Source: Antribacter gilvus
GTDB taxonomy: Bacteria > Actinomycetota > Actinomycetes > Actinomycetales > Cellulomonadaceae
Assembly (NCBI RefSeq): GCF_003946865.1
Contig: NZ_QXTH01000001.1
Span: 434,001-498,000, forward strand
Reading direction: 5' to 3'
DNA length: 64,000 nt
Part shown: positions 35,601 through 44,595 of the stretch, one piece after another
Numbering within the stretch: the stretch's first letter is position 1
Layout of the letters: the number at the start of each line of letters is the position of its first letter
Program-made: the position numbers and the translations under genes
The notes under the pieces: model-generated
What the model saw: the letters and a program-made list of their open reading frames with translations, nothing else
The model's database searches: none
What the model was told of the DNA's origin: nothing

Positions 35601-36611
35601 ATGCGGCGCCCAGAGGCCATGCTCGTGATGAGCGACGAGACCTTCCGCACGCAGTTCGGGCGGGACGAGCTCGACCGCCTCGCACGGCTCGCGGTCCTCG
35701 GCGACCCGCTGCACGTCACGGACCTCGACACGGACCAGGCGCGCAAGCGCCTCGCGCACGTCGAGGTGCTCCTCACGTCCTGGGGCGCACCCGCCCTCAC
35801 GCCCGAACGGCTCGCGGCCGCCCCCGGCCTCCGCGCCGTGCTGCACTGCGCCGGCTCGGTCCGTGGGCTCGTGACCGACGCCGTGTGGGAGCGGGGTCTG
35901 CTCGTCACCAACGCCGTGGACGAGAACGCGCTGCCGGTCGCCGAGTTCACGTTCGCTGCGATCATCCTCGCCGGCAAGCGGGTGCCGTTCCTCTCCGCGT
36001 ACGCACGGGACCGGCGCGACGACTGGTCGATCGCGACCGAGCACGGCGAGCTGTCGAACTACGGGCGCACCGTCGGCATCGTGGGATTCTCCCGGACCGG
36101 CCGTCGGGTGGTCGAGCGGCTCGCCGCCCTCGAGACCCGCGAGGTGCTCGTCGCCGACCCGTACGCCGACCCCGTGGTCGTGGCGGCCGCCGGTGCACGT
36201 CTCGTGCCCCTCGACGAGCTGCTGGCCGCGAGCGACATCTGCTCCCTGCACGTGCCCGCGCTGCCCGAGACCAGCGGGATGATCGGTGGGCGCGAGCTCG
36301 CCCTCCTGCCCGACGGCGCCACCCTCATCAACACCGCCCGCGGCGTGGTCGTGGACACGGAGGCCCTGGAGCGCGAGTGCGTGTCCGGGCGCCTCTACGC
36401 GATGCTCGACGTGACCGAACCCGAGCCGCTCCCGGCTTCGTCGGTGCTGTACGACCTGCCGAACGTCATGATCACCCCGCACGTGGCCGGTTCGCTCGGC
36501 TCGGAGACCCGCCGCATGACGGGCGCCGCGCTCGACGAGCTCGAGCTCTACGCCCGGGGCGCCGCGCCGCGGGCCGCCGTGACCCGTGCGGACCTGAGGA
36601 CGGCGGCATGA
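35601..36611 (+). CDS. D-2-hydroxyacid dehydrogenase family protein
   Basis: This 336-residue NAD-dependent oxidoreductase resembles phosphoglycerate and glyoxylate-type dehydrogenases. The nucleotide-binding region is RTVGIVGFSRTGRRVVERL (about residues 153-171). The catalytic arginine is in LINTARGVVVD (about 246), a glutamate in VTEPEPLP (about 273) and the histidine in ITPHVAGS (294). The glycine motif is GFSRTG rather than the usual GxGxxG, as in several uncharacterised relatives. The ATG at 35601 is chosen over the GTG at 35595 because GGGGAGGAG fits it better. The stop overlaps the DUF2264 gene (ATGA). It may reduce a keto-sugar acid from uronate breakdown; this is inferred from context. 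Confidence 0.85.
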   Translation: MRRPEAMLVMSDETFRTQFGRDELDRLARLAVLGDPLHVTDLDTDQARKRLAHVEVLLTSWGAPALTPERLAAAPGLRAVLHCAGSVRGLVTDAVWERGLLVTNAVDENALPVAEFTFAAIILAGKRVPFLSAYARDRRDDWSIATEHGELSNYGRTVGIVGFSRTGRRVVERLAALETREVLVADPYADPVVVAAAGARLVPLDELLAASDICSLHVPALPETSGMIGGRELALLPDGATLINTARGVVVDTEALERECVSGRLYAMLDVTEPEPLPASSVLYDLPNVMITPHVAGSLGSETRRMTGAALDELELYARGAAPRAAVTRADLRTAA

Positions 36612-38725
36612 GCGCGCTCGCGCCCGGCGCCGCGCCCCTGGTGGGCCCCGCCCTCGCCCTCGCCGACGGCCGGACGCAGCGCGCCTGGCTCGGGTCCTAC
36701 GCCGACGGACTCCTCGCCGCCGTCCGCCCGTACGCCTCGCCGAGCGGCTCGCTGATCACCCTGCCGGGCACGCCGGGCGGGTACGGCACGGCCGTGGACG
36801 GCCTGGAGGGCTTCGCCCGGACGTTCCTCCTCGCGGGCTTCCGGCTCGCGGGCGAGCGCGGCGCAGACCCCACCGACCTCGCCGGGCGCTACGCCGCGGG
36901 ACTGGCGGCGGGCACAGACCCGCACCACCCCGAGCGCTGGGTACGCCCCGAGGAGCACGGACAGGCCAAGGTCGAGGCGGCGTCGCTCGCCCTCATCCTC
37001 GACCTGACCCGTCCCTGGATCTGGGACCGCCTCGACCCGGCGGTGCAGGAACGCACCGTCGAGTACCTGAGCAGCGTCGTGGGCGACGCCGGCTACCCGC
37101 ACAACAACTGGGTCTGGTTCCGGATCGTCGTGGAGACGTTCCTGCGGTCCGTGGGCGGCCCGTGGTCCGCGGCGGACCTCGAGCGGGACCTCGCCGTCCA
37201 CGACAGCTTCGTCCGTGCGGACGGCTGGTTCTCGGACGGTGATGAGCGGTCCTACGACCACTACGCCGGCTGGGCCCTGCACCTGTACCCGGCGCTGTGG
37301 GCGCGGATGCAGGGCGCCGACGAGGCGTTCGCCCCGCTCGCGGGCACCGCGCAGCCGCGCGCCGAGCGTGACGTCGCCCACCTGGACCGGTACCTCCAGG
37401 ACGCGGTGCACCTCGTGGGCGCCGACGGCTCCCCGCTGCTCCAGGGGCGGAGCCTCGTCTACCGCTTCGCCGCGGCAGGGCCGCTCTGGGCCGGCGCGAT
37501 CTCCGGCGTCCCGAGCCTGGCCCCCGGCCTGCTCCGCGAGGCCGCCGTGCGCACCGTCGCCCACTTCGCCGACCGGGGCGCGCCAGGCGACGACGGTCTC
37601 CTCACCCTCGGCTGGCACCACGAGTGGCGCCCGCTCGCCCAGCGCTACAGCGGTACCGGCTCCCCGTACTGGGCGAGCAAGGGCCTGCTCGGCCTCGCTC
37701 TACCCGCCGACCACCCCGTCTGGACCGCTCCGGCGGAGCCCCTCCCGGTCGACAACGGTGACGTGCTCGCCGTCGCGGTCGCCCCCGGCTGGGCGATCAG
37801 CGGTACGCGGGCCGACGGCGTCGTGCGGGTCGTCAACCACGGCACCGACCACGCCTTCGAGGGCGACGCCGTCGGCGACTCCCCGCTCTACGCGCGCCTC
37901 GGCTACTCGACGGCGACGTCGCCGCTGCTCGACCCCGACGCCTGGACCGACCCGCTCGACCAGTCGGTCGTGCTCCTCGACGCCGACGGCCGCGCGACGC
38001 ACCGGACGGGCTTCCGCACGCTGCGCTGCGAGCTCGTGGCGGACGACGTCCGGGTCGCGTCGGTCGCCGAGAACGGGGACCTGGTGGTAACCGCGCCCGG
38101 CCCCACCACCGCGCCCGGCGCCACCGCCGCGGTCCTCGCCTCCGTGGCCGACGTCCGCTGGCTCGACGCCGACCTCGCTGCCCCCGACCACGGCTCCGGC
38201 AAGCCCGGCGTGGCCCGCCCGGCGGGCACGCTCACCATGGTGAGCGTGGTCCGGGGCGCCTGGGAGGTCCGCCTCGTCCGGGTGGACTCGTCCGAGGACG
38301 CCCGGTCCCTCCGGATCGGGGGGTGGCCGGTCAGCGGCGCGGCAGTGCACCAGGCCTCGGGCTCCCGGTCCGACGGCGCCACGGGCACCGCCGCGACGGC
38401 GACCGCCCGCACGAACGACGGCCGGCGGCTCGTCAGCCGGATCGTCTCCCTGCACGGTCTCGACCGGGCAGGCACGACCGGGTCGGCGGACGCCACGCCG
38501 CTCGGCGACGCCACGGGCACGCCCTGGCTCGTGACCGAGGACCTGCGGACCGGTCGCTGGCTGGTCTGCGCCGTCGGCCTCTACGGGGCGCCCGCCACCG
38601 ACGACGCGACCGACCCGCCCCAGGCCGCCCAGGCCGCCGTCGGGCACCCCGCGGTGCGTCTCACCTCGAACCAGGTGCTCGTCACCTGGCCGGACCGGGA
38701 GGGGACCACCGTGTCCCTGCCCTGA
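36608..38725 (+). CDS. DUF2264 domain protein, probable glycoside hydrolase
   Basis: The 705-residue product begins with an alpha/alpha-barrel region of the DUF2264 type (about residues 25-400), with YPHNNWVWFRIVVETFLRSV, DGWFSDGDERSYDHYAGWAL and GTGSPYWASKGLLGLALP. The second half is beta-rich. I recall DUF2264 proteins being classified as GH154, with beta-glucuronidase activity reported, but cannot check this here. It has no signal peptide and is coupled to the dehydrogenase by a four-base overlap. Acidic residues in the FSDGDERSYDHY segment are the likeliest catalytic site. With the heparinase-like protein it would cut imported uronate-containing oligosaccharides. Confidence 0.8.
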   Translation: MSALAPGAAPLVGPALALADGRTQRAWLGSYADGLLAAVRPYASPSGSLITLPGTPGGYGTAVDGLEGFARTFLLAGFRLAGERGADPTDLAGRYAAGLAAGTDPHHPERWVRPEEHGQAKVEAASLALILDLTRPWIWDRLDPAVQERTVEYLSSVVGDAGYPHNNWVWFRIVVETFLRSVGGPWSAADLERDLAVHDSFVRADGWFSDGDERSYDHYAGWALHLYPALWARMQGADEAFAPLAGTAQPRAERDVAHLDRYLQDAVHLVGADGSPLLQGRSLVYRFAAAGPLWAGAISGVPSLAPGLLREAAVRTVAHFADRGAPGDDGLLTLGWHHEWRPLAQRYSGTGSPYWASKGLLGLALPADHPVWTAPAEPLPVDNGDVLAVAVAPGWAISGTRADGVVRVVNHGTDHAFEGDAVGDSPLYARLGYSTATSPLLDPDAWTDPLDQSVVLLDADGRATHRTGFRTLRCELVADDVRVASVAENGDLVVTAPGPTTAPGATAAVLASVADVRWLDADLAAPDHGSGKPGVARPAGTLTMVSVVRGAWEVRLVRVDSSEDARSLRIGGWPVSGAAVHQASGSRSDGATGTAATATARTNDGRRLVSRIVSLHGLDRAGTTGSADATPLGDATGTPWLVTEDLRTGRWLVCAVGLYGAPATDDATDPPQAAQAAVGHPAVRLTSNQVLVTWPDREGTTVSLP

Positions 38726-38807
38726 CCACCCTCGCCGTCCCCGCGGGGTCCTCGACACCGAGAGACCCCGGCACCGGGGCCAGTCCACCACTCGAAGGAG
38801 AGTAGGA

Positions 38808-40115
38808 ATGAACCGCAAGATCATGACCGCGGTCGGCGCCGCCGCCGCGGCAGCACTGACCCTGACCGCGTGCGGCAGCTCGCCCGACGCCGAGGCGGAG
38901 ACCCCCGAGGGTCCCGTCACGATCACCATGGCCGGCTGGGACCTCGCGGCAGTGCCCGAGTTCCAGACCCTCGCCGACGCCTACACGGCGGCGAACCCGG
39001 ACGTGACGGTCGAGATTAAGGAGTACCCGGCCGGCAACGACTACGACACCGCCCTGACGGCCGACCTGGCCGCCGGTACGGCGCCCGACGTCTTCATCGT
39101 CAAGAACCTCAAGAACTACATCACGTTCCAGGAGGGCGGGACGCTGCTCGACATCTCGGACGTCGCGGGCGAGCTCGACCCGGCCACGGGCGGCCTCGAC
39201 TCGATGGCGATCGACGGCGCCACCTACGCCGTCCCCTACCGCCAGGACTCGTGGGTCCTCTACTACAACAAGGACCTGTTCGCGCAGGCCGGCGTCGCCG
39301 AGCCGGACGGCTCGTGGACCTGGGAGGACTACGACAAGGCGGCTGGTGAGCTGTCGACCGCGCTGAAGGCGGCCGGCTCCACGGCGACCGGCGCGTACCA
39401 GCACGGCTGGCAGTCGGTGGTCCAGGGCTTCGCGCTGGCGCAGTCGGACGGCGCCTCTCTCGAGGGCGGCGACTTCGGCTACCTCGAGCCGTTCTACGAG
39501 CGGGCGATCGCCCTTCAGGACGGCGGGGCCCAGCCCACGTACGCCACCGTCACCACGAACAAGCTCGCCTACCAGGCGCAGTTCGGCACGCAGCAGGCGG
39601 CCATGCTGCCGATGGGCTCGTGGTACATCGCGACGCTCGTGAAGCAGCAGGCGTCGGGCGAGGCGAACGCGTTCGAGTGGGGCATCGCGCCGATCCCCCA
39701 GCTCGACGCGTCGACGGCGGGCCTCGACAACACGCCCGTCACGTTCGGTGACCCCACCACCTTGGGCATCAACGCGGGGATCGACGAGGCCAAGGTCGCC
39801 ACGGCCAAGGACTTCCTGAAGTTCGCCGCGGGTCCGGAGGGCGCCGCCGCGCTCGCCGCTATCGGCATCACGCCGGCTCTGATCGACGACACCGTCACCG
39901 AGACGATCTTCGGCCTCGACGGCGTCCCCACGGACGACCTGTCGAAGTTCGCGTACTCCACCCACGAGACGCTCCCCGAGAACCCGGTGGGCGCGAAGAC
40001 CGCTGCGATCCAGACCATCCTGGGCGAGGCCCACACGGCGATCATGTCGGGCTCCGTCCCGGTGGCTGACGGGATCGCCGAGGCCGAGGAGCGGGTCGCC
40101 AACGAGGTCGGCTGA
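38808..40115 (+). CDS. Sugar-binding lipoprotein of the second CUT1 importer
   Basis: The 435-residue lipoprotein has a short signal peptide with lipobox LTLTACGSS (C22 lipidated) and a family 1 solute-binding fold. The N-terminal GPVTITMAGWDLAAVPEFQT, the VPYRQDSWVLYYNKDLF segment and the late FGDPTTLGINAGI stretch are typical of binding proteins for oligosaccharides. It starts 82 bases after the DUF2264 gene with a good AAGGAGAG site. A palindrome (40139-40175) separates it from the permease genes, a layout that usually raises binding-protein levels over permeases. Confidence 0.9.
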   Translation: MNRKIMTAVGAAAAAALTLTACGSSPDAEAETPEGPVTITMAGWDLAAVPEFQTLADAYTAANPDVTVEIKEYPAGNDYDTALTADLAAGTAPDVFIVKNLKNYITFQEGGTLLDISDVAGELDPATGGLDSMAIDGATYAVPYRQDSWVLYYNKDLFAQAGVAEPDGSWTWEDYDKAAGELSTALKAAGSTATGAYQHGWQSVVQGFALAQSDGASLEGGDFGYLEPFYERAIALQDGGAQPTYATVTTNKLAYQAQFGTQQAAMLPMGSWYIATLVKQQASGEANAFEWGIAPIPQLDASTAGLDNTPVTFGDPTTLGINAGIDEAKVATAKDFLKFAAGPEGAAALAAIGITPALIDDTVTETIFGLDGVPTDDLSKFAYSTHETLPENPVGAKTAAIQTILGEAHTAIMSGSVPVADGIAEAEERVANEVG

Positions 40116-40138
40116 CCTACCGTCCCGCACCACCCCGT

Positions 40139-40175
40139 CGAGGTAGTCGCTCCGTCCGACGGAGCGACTACCTCG
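40139..40175. repeat. Palindromic repeat, family B, after the binding-protein gene
   Basis: The perfect 18-base arms CGAGGTAGTCGCTCCGTC (40139-40156) and complement (40158-40175) are separated by one base, so the loop must form from the innermost pairs. The 17-mer starting at 40140 is identical to 6308-6324. It lies within the transporter operon. Confidence 0.85.
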
Positions 40176-40216
40176 GCAGGGAATCTCTACCCGAACGTCC
40201 CGACGAGGAGACACCC

Positions 40217-41179
40217 ATGGCGACCACCGTCGTCGACCACCCCGGAGGGCCGCTCGGTCCTCCTGGCTCCACCCCACGGGGTGTGCCGACGGGCCGCGCC
40301 CCAGGCGCCAGGCTCAAGCTGCGCAACGCCCTGATCGGCTGGACGTTCATCCTGCCGAACTTCCTCGGCTTCGCCGTCATCACCCTCGTCCCCGTGCTGA
40401 CGCTGTTCTACATCTCGCTGACGAACTCGAACATCTTCGGGACCGCGACGTTCATCGGCCTCGAGAACTACGTCAAGCTCGGGAGCGACAAGAGCTTCCA
40501 CACGGCGCTGCTGAACACGTTCTACTACGCGGGGGTGCACATCCCGCTGACGGTCGTCGTCTCGCTGAGCCTCGCGCTGCTGCTCAACCGCAAGATGCGC
40601 GGCGCGGCGTTCTTCCGCACCGTCGCGTTCTTCCCGTACATCACCTCGATCGTGGCGATCGCGGTGGTGTGGAACATGCTCTTCAGCCCGGAGTTCGGCC
40701 CCATCAACCAGTTCCTCGGCCTGTTCACCGACGGCGACCTGCCGGGCTGGACCGTCGACAAGGACTGGGCCATGCCCGCCGTCATCATCGTCGGCACCTG
40801 GCGTGACATGGGCTACTACATGCTGCTGTTCCTGGCCGGCCTGCAGACGGTCCCCGCCGAGCTGCACGAGGCTGCCCGCGTGGACGGCGCCAGCTCCTGG
40901 CAGCGGTTCCTGAACGTCACTCTCCCGTGCCTGCGCCCCACGATGTTCTTCGTCACGGTGATGATCACGATCGCCAGCTTCAAGGTCTTCGACCTCATCC
41001 TGGTCATGACCGAGGGCGGGCCGGGCCAGTCCACGCTCGTGCTGAGCCAGTACATCTACACCAAGGGCTTCGTGCAGTTCCAGTTCGGGTACGCGTCCGC
41101 GGTCGCCGTCGTCCTGTTCTTCATCTGCATCCTCGTGACCGTGGTGCAGTTCCTCTACAACAAGCGCAAGGAGGCGTGA
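40217..41179 (+). CDS. CUT1 sugar ABC importer permease (MalF-like)
   Basis: This 320-residue permease has a proline/glycine-rich N-terminal tail, six membrane segments and the EAA loop HEAARVDGASSWQRFLNVTL. LPNFLGFAVITLVPVLTLFY marks the first helix. It starts at an ATG preceded by GAGGAG and ends overlapping the next permease by one base (TGATG). As with the first importer, no ATPase gene is present, so a shared MsiK-type subunit must energise it. Its cargo is inferred to be the substrate of the heparinase-like and DUF2264 enzymes. Confidence 0.91.
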   Translation: MATTVVDHPGGPLGPPGSTPRGVPTGRAPGARLKLRNALIGWTFILPNFLGFAVITLVPVLTLFYISLTNSNIFGTATFIGLENYVKLGSDKSFHTALLNTFYYAGVHIPLTVVVSLSLALLLNRKMRGAAFFRTVAFFPYITSIVAIAVVWNMLFSPEFGPINQFLGLFTDGDLPGWTVDKDWAMPAVIIVGTWRDMGYYMLLFLAGLQTVPAELHEAARVDGASSWQRFLNVTLPCLRPTMFFVTVMITIASFKVFDLILVMTEGGPGQSTLVLSQYIYTKGFVQFQFGYASAVAVVLFFICILVTVVQFLYNKRKEA

Positions 41180-42018
41180 TGGCTGTCCGCTCGAACGCCC
41201 GGGCCACCGGCGCCCGCGTCGTCCTCTACGTCGTCCTCTGTGCTGCTGCGGCGGGCATCCTCCTGCCTTTCGCGTGGATGATCGTCTCCTCGCTCAAGAC
41301 CAACAACCAGGTGTTCACCGTCCCGGTGCAGTGGATCCCGGACCCGGTCCTCTGGCAGAACTACGTCGACATCTGGGCCAAGTCCGACATGGTGACCTGG
41401 CTGAAGAACACCGCGTTCCTCGCCGTGACCGTCACGTTCCTGCAGGTGCTCACCGGCAGCTTCGCCGCCTACGGCTTCGCCAAGATGCGCTTCCCGGGAC
41501 GCGACGTGCTGTTCCTGGTGTACATCGGCACCATCGCCGTGCCGTGGCAGTCGTACTTCATCCCGCAGTTCCAGATGATCTCCGGCTGGGGCCTCAACAA
41601 CACCTTCTGGGCCATCATCCTGCTCCAGGCCTTCGGCGCCTTCGGCGTGTTCCTCATGAAGCAGTACTACGAGTCGATCCCGGACTCGCTCTGCGAGGCC
41701 GCCCGCATCGACGGGCTCTCGGAGTACGGCATCTGGTGGCGCATCATGGTGCCCCTCTCGATCCCGGCCATCGCGTCGCTGACGCTCATCACGTTCGTCA
41801 ACACGTGGAACGACTATCTCGGGCCGCTCATCTACCTGCGCGACCGCGAGCTGTGGACGATCCAGATCGGCCTCAAGTCGTTCATCGGCCAGTACAACGC
41901 CGAGTACGCGCTGATCATGACGGGCTCCGTGCTGTCGGTCCTGCCGATCGCCGTGATCTTCCTGCTCGGCCAGCGGTACTTCGTCGAGGGCATCGCCACG
42001 ACGGGCGTCAAGGGATGA
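41179..42018 (+). CDS. CUT1 sugar ABC importer permease (MalG-like)
   Basis: This 279-residue partner permease has the EAA loop CEAARIDGLSEYGIWWRIMV and ends in IATTGVKG, the MalG-type C-terminus. Six membrane segments are visible, starting with VVLYVVLCAAAAGILLPFAW. Its ATG overlaps the previous stop by one base, and its own stop overlaps the start of the YesL-like gene by ATGA, so all three are translationally coupled. Confidence 0.92.
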   Translation: MAVRSNARATGARVVLYVVLCAAAAGILLPFAWMIVSSLKTNNQVFTVPVQWIPDPVLWQNYVDIWAKSDMVTWLKNTAFLAVTVTFLQVLTGSFAAYGFAKMRFPGRDVLFLVYIGTIAVPWQSYFIPQFQMISGWGLNNTFWAIILLQAFGAFGVFLMKQYYESIPDSLCEAARIDGLSEYGIWWRIMVPLSIPAIASLTLITFVNTWNDYLGPLIYLRDRELWTIQIGLKSFIGQYNAEYALIMTGSVLSVLPIAVIFLLGQRYFVEGIATTGVKG

Positions 42019-42764
42019 GTGCGACCACCGCGAGGCCGGGCCGCCGTCGGCTCGTCAACCAGGAGACGTACGAGCTGGTGATCGGCACGGTCTACACCGG
42101 GCTGATGACCAACCTGCTCCTCGTCGTGGCGTGCCTGCCGGTGGTGGTCGTCGCGGTGGCGACGGACCTGGCCTCGTCGTGGCCGCTGCTCGCCCTCACG
42201 GCGCCGCTGGTGGCCCCGGCGCTGACGGCGGCTTTCGCCGTCTTCGCCGCCCACGGCGACGACGGCTCGACCCCCGTGGTCCGCACCTTCGTGCGGTCCT
42301 GGCGGCGGCACGCGCGCCGCTCCCTGGCGATCGGCGCGCTCGCGACGGTCGTGGTGGTGGTCCTCGCGGTGGACGTGGCCTTCTTCTGGGGCCGGCCGGC
42401 GGGCGCCGTCGTGATCCCGTTGCTCGTCACGCTCGCGGCGGGGACCGTGGCCACCGCGGTCCTGGCGCTCGCCGCCGTGCCCGAGCTGCCGGAGGCGCGC
42501 CTGCGCGACGTGCTGCTCCCCGCGCTGTTCCTGGGCGCGCGGCGGTGGTACCTGGGGCTGGCCTCGCTCGTCGTCCTCGGTCTCCTGGCGGCGATGATCG
42601 TCACCCGGCCCGCGGTGGGCCTCGGTTTCGTCGCGGCCCCGCTGCTCTACGTGGTGTGGGGCGCCTGCCGCTTCACGCTGGGACCGCTCACCGGGCTCCG
42701 CCCAGGATCCCCAGGTCCAGGGCCCGCAGCACCGCACGCGTCCGGTCCCGGACGCCGAGCTTGA
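42015..42764 (+). CDS. YesL-like (DUF624) membrane protein
   Basis: This 249-residue protein has five or six hydrophobic segments. The opening NQETYELVIGTVYTGLMTNL, followed by a long hydrophobic hairpin and the RTFVRSWRRHARRSL cytoplasmic loop, is characteristic of YesL/DUF624 proteins. These proteins sit beside CUT1 importers in rhamnogalacturonan and other uronide clusters. The role is unknown, perhaps in assembly or regulation of the importer. Its last 77 bases overlap the 3' end of the convergent response-regulator gene, and the C-terminal tail there (rich in P, G and A) is probably disordered. Confidence 0.78.
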   Translation: MSATTARPGRRRLVNQETYELVIGTVYTGLMTNLLLVVACLPVVVVAVATDLASSWPLLALTAPLVAPALTAAFAVFAAHGDDGSTPVVRTFVRSWRRHARRSLAIGALATVVVVVLAVDVAFFWGRPAGAVVIPLLVTLAAGTVATAVLALAAVPELPEARLRDVLLPALFLGARRWYLGLASLVVLGLLAAMIVTRPAVGLGFVAAPLLYVVWGACRFTLGPLTGLRPGSPGPGPAAPHASGPGRRA

Positions 42765-43341
42765 CGAACACGCTGGACAGGTGGTTCTTGACCGTGCCTG
42801 ACGCCAGGTGCAGCGCCGAGGCGATCTCCGTGTTCGAGTAGCCCGCTGCGGCCAGCCGCAGCACGTCCAGCTCGCGCGCCGTCAAGGGCTCGGGCCGCTC
42901 GAAGCCGGTGGTGCTGCCGGGCCGCGCGGACACCGCCCGGAAGAGCCGGTCCGTGAGGCCCGGCTGGAGCAGCACGCCCCCGGCCGCGAGCGAGCGGATC
43001 GCACCCACGAGCTGGTCGAGCGTGACGTCCTTCAGCAGGTATCCACGGGCTCCGGCCCGCAGCGCGCGCAGCACGAGCTCGTCGTCGTCGAACGTGGTGA
43101 GGACGAGCACCGGCGTCTGCGAGCCACGCTCGGACAGCGCCTCCAGGGCGGCGATCCCGTCGCGGCGCGGCATGCGCAGGTCGAGCAGGAGCACGTCGAC
43201 GTCGCCGCGCTCGACCAGCGCCAGCGCGTCGTCGCCGTCCTCGCCCTCCCCGACCACCTCGATCTCCTCCGAGAGCCCGAGCAGGCTGAGGATGCCCTGC
43301 CGCACGAGGGTCTGGTCGTCGACCACCGCGACCCGGATCAT
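42688..43341 (-). CDS. NarL/LuxR-family response regulator
   Basis: This 217-residue regulator has a receiver domain with the acidic pair D8-D9 and phosphoacceptor D54 (LLLDLRMPRRDG), and a conserved threonine and lysine in VLTTFDD and YLLKD. The LuxR-type helix-turn-helix is at about 150-210 (LTARELDVLRLAAAGYSNTE, 20 residues). Its gene overlaps the kinase stop by four bases, so they form a two-component pair. The divergent ABC exporter at 44596 is the likely target. It overlaps the convergent YesL-like gene by 77 bases. Confidence 0.93.
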   Translation of the reverse strand: MIRVAVVDDQTLVRQGILSLLGLSEEIEVVGEGEDGDDALALVERGDVDVLLLDLRMPRRDGIAALEALSERGSQTPVLVLTTFDDDELVLRALRAGARGYLLKDVTLDQLVGAIRSLAAGGVLLQPGLTDRLFRAVSARPGSTTGFERPEPLTARELDVLRLAAAGYSNTEIASALHLASGTVKNHLSSVFVKLGVRDRTRAVLRALDLGILGGAR

Positions 43342-44465
43342 GCGGCGGGCACCCGGACGACGACGCCGAAGCCGCGGCCCGGCGAGGACTCCACCCGCAG
43401 CTCTCCGCCGAGCTCCTCGACCCTCTCCGTCATGCCGGTGAGCCCGTTGCCGAGGCGGACGACGGTGGCTCCCCGGCCGTCGTCGCGCGCGTCCACGACG
43501 ACGCCGTCCTCGTCGGACGTCACGGCCAGCCGCAGGTGGGACGCCCCGGCGTGCCGCACCGTGTTGGTCAGCACCTCCTGTACGCAGCGCACGACGGCGA
43601 TCGTCCTCGCCTCGTCGAGGGGCCGCCGTTCGTCGACGAGAAGGTCGACCTCGAGACCCGGCACGTGCTCGACGAGCGCCCGCAGCGTGGGCTCCAGGCT
43701 GGCCGGCACGTCCCGGAGCGCCCCCACCGTGGTCCGGACGTCGCCGAGGAGGTCCTTCGCGATGCCGCGGGCACGGGTCACGTGCTCGAGCGCGTCGCCC
43801 GTGGCCCGGTGCGACGCGACCTCGAGCTCGAGAGCGAGCGCGGTCATCTGATGGCCGATGACGTCGTGCAGGTCGCGGGCGATCCGCAGGCGCTCGGAGT
43901 TGCGGCTGGAGGTCGCGAGCAGAGCTGTCGCCGCGCGGAGGTCCGCGTGCGCGACCGCCAGGGCGGAGCGTGCCTCGGCCTCGCGGCGCGCGCCGAGGAT
44001 CACCATGACGGCGAAGAGCTGGAACGACAGGTACGTCATGGTGGTGAAGACCACCGCGACCGCCGTCGGGATGGCCATCGCGGCGCCGACGGCGATGACC
44101 AGCGTGTTGCCCGCGATCACCGCCGCGACTCCTCGCCGGGACAGCATGAAGGCCGCTGTCGCGGCGGTGACGACGAACAGGATGGCCGTCAGGCCCTCGT
44201 TGGGCGCGATGAACCAGACCACCGTCTGCGTGACGGCGAGGACGCCGACGGTGACGGGATCCGGCAGGCGGAGCCGCAGGCTGCTCGGGAGCAGACCGCT
44301 GTCGAGAGCGAACACCACTACGTAGACGCCGTAGGCCACCCACCACAGCGCGGCGAGCGCGGGGTCGGGGCTGACCTGGGCCGAGGTGAGGAGCATCCCG
44401 AGGCCGACGACGAGCGCGGCAAGGAGGCCGCCCGCGGCGCTCAGGCGTTCGTCGCGTGGCGTCAT
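43338..44465 (-). CDS. Membrane sensor histidine kinase (HisKA_3 type)
   Basis: The 375-residue kinase has five or six N-terminal membrane segments and little extracytoplasmic sequence. The dimerisation helix has phosphoacceptor H200 in IARDLHDVIGHQMTALALEL, and a HATPase domain follows with EVLTNTVRHAGA (N box) and GNGLTGMTERV (G box). This layout is common in DesK-like sensors of membrane or envelope stress that control adjacent ABC transporters. It is divergent from such a transporter across 130 bases. Confidence 0.92.
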   Translation of the reverse strand: MTPRDERLSAAGGLLAALVVGLGMLLTSAQVSPDPALAALWWVAYGVYVVVFALDSGLLPSSLRLRLPDPVTVGVLAVTQTVVWFIAPNEGLTAILFVVTAATAAFMLSRRGVAAVIAGNTLVIAVGAAMAIPTAVAVVFTTMTYLSFQLFAVMVILGARREAEARSALAVAHADLRAATALLATSSRNSERLRIARDLHDVIGHQMTALALELEVASHRATGDALEHVTRARGIAKDLLGDVRTTVGALRDVPASLEPTLRALVEHVPGLEVDLLVDERRPLDEARTIAVVRCVQEVLTNTVRHAGASHLRLAVTSDEDGVVVDARDDGRGATVVRLGNGLTGMTERVEELGGELRVESSPGRGFGVVVRVPAA

Positions 44466-44595
44466 TCCTGCATGCTACGAGCCGCCTCCCCCTGGCCGGA
44501 CGTGCCATTGGTCATGGGCGCAACCGGTGCCGTCCGGCACATCCGCCCGGCCCCCGCGATTCCTAGCGTGGGCGGTGGCTGGAAGGAGGCACGAC

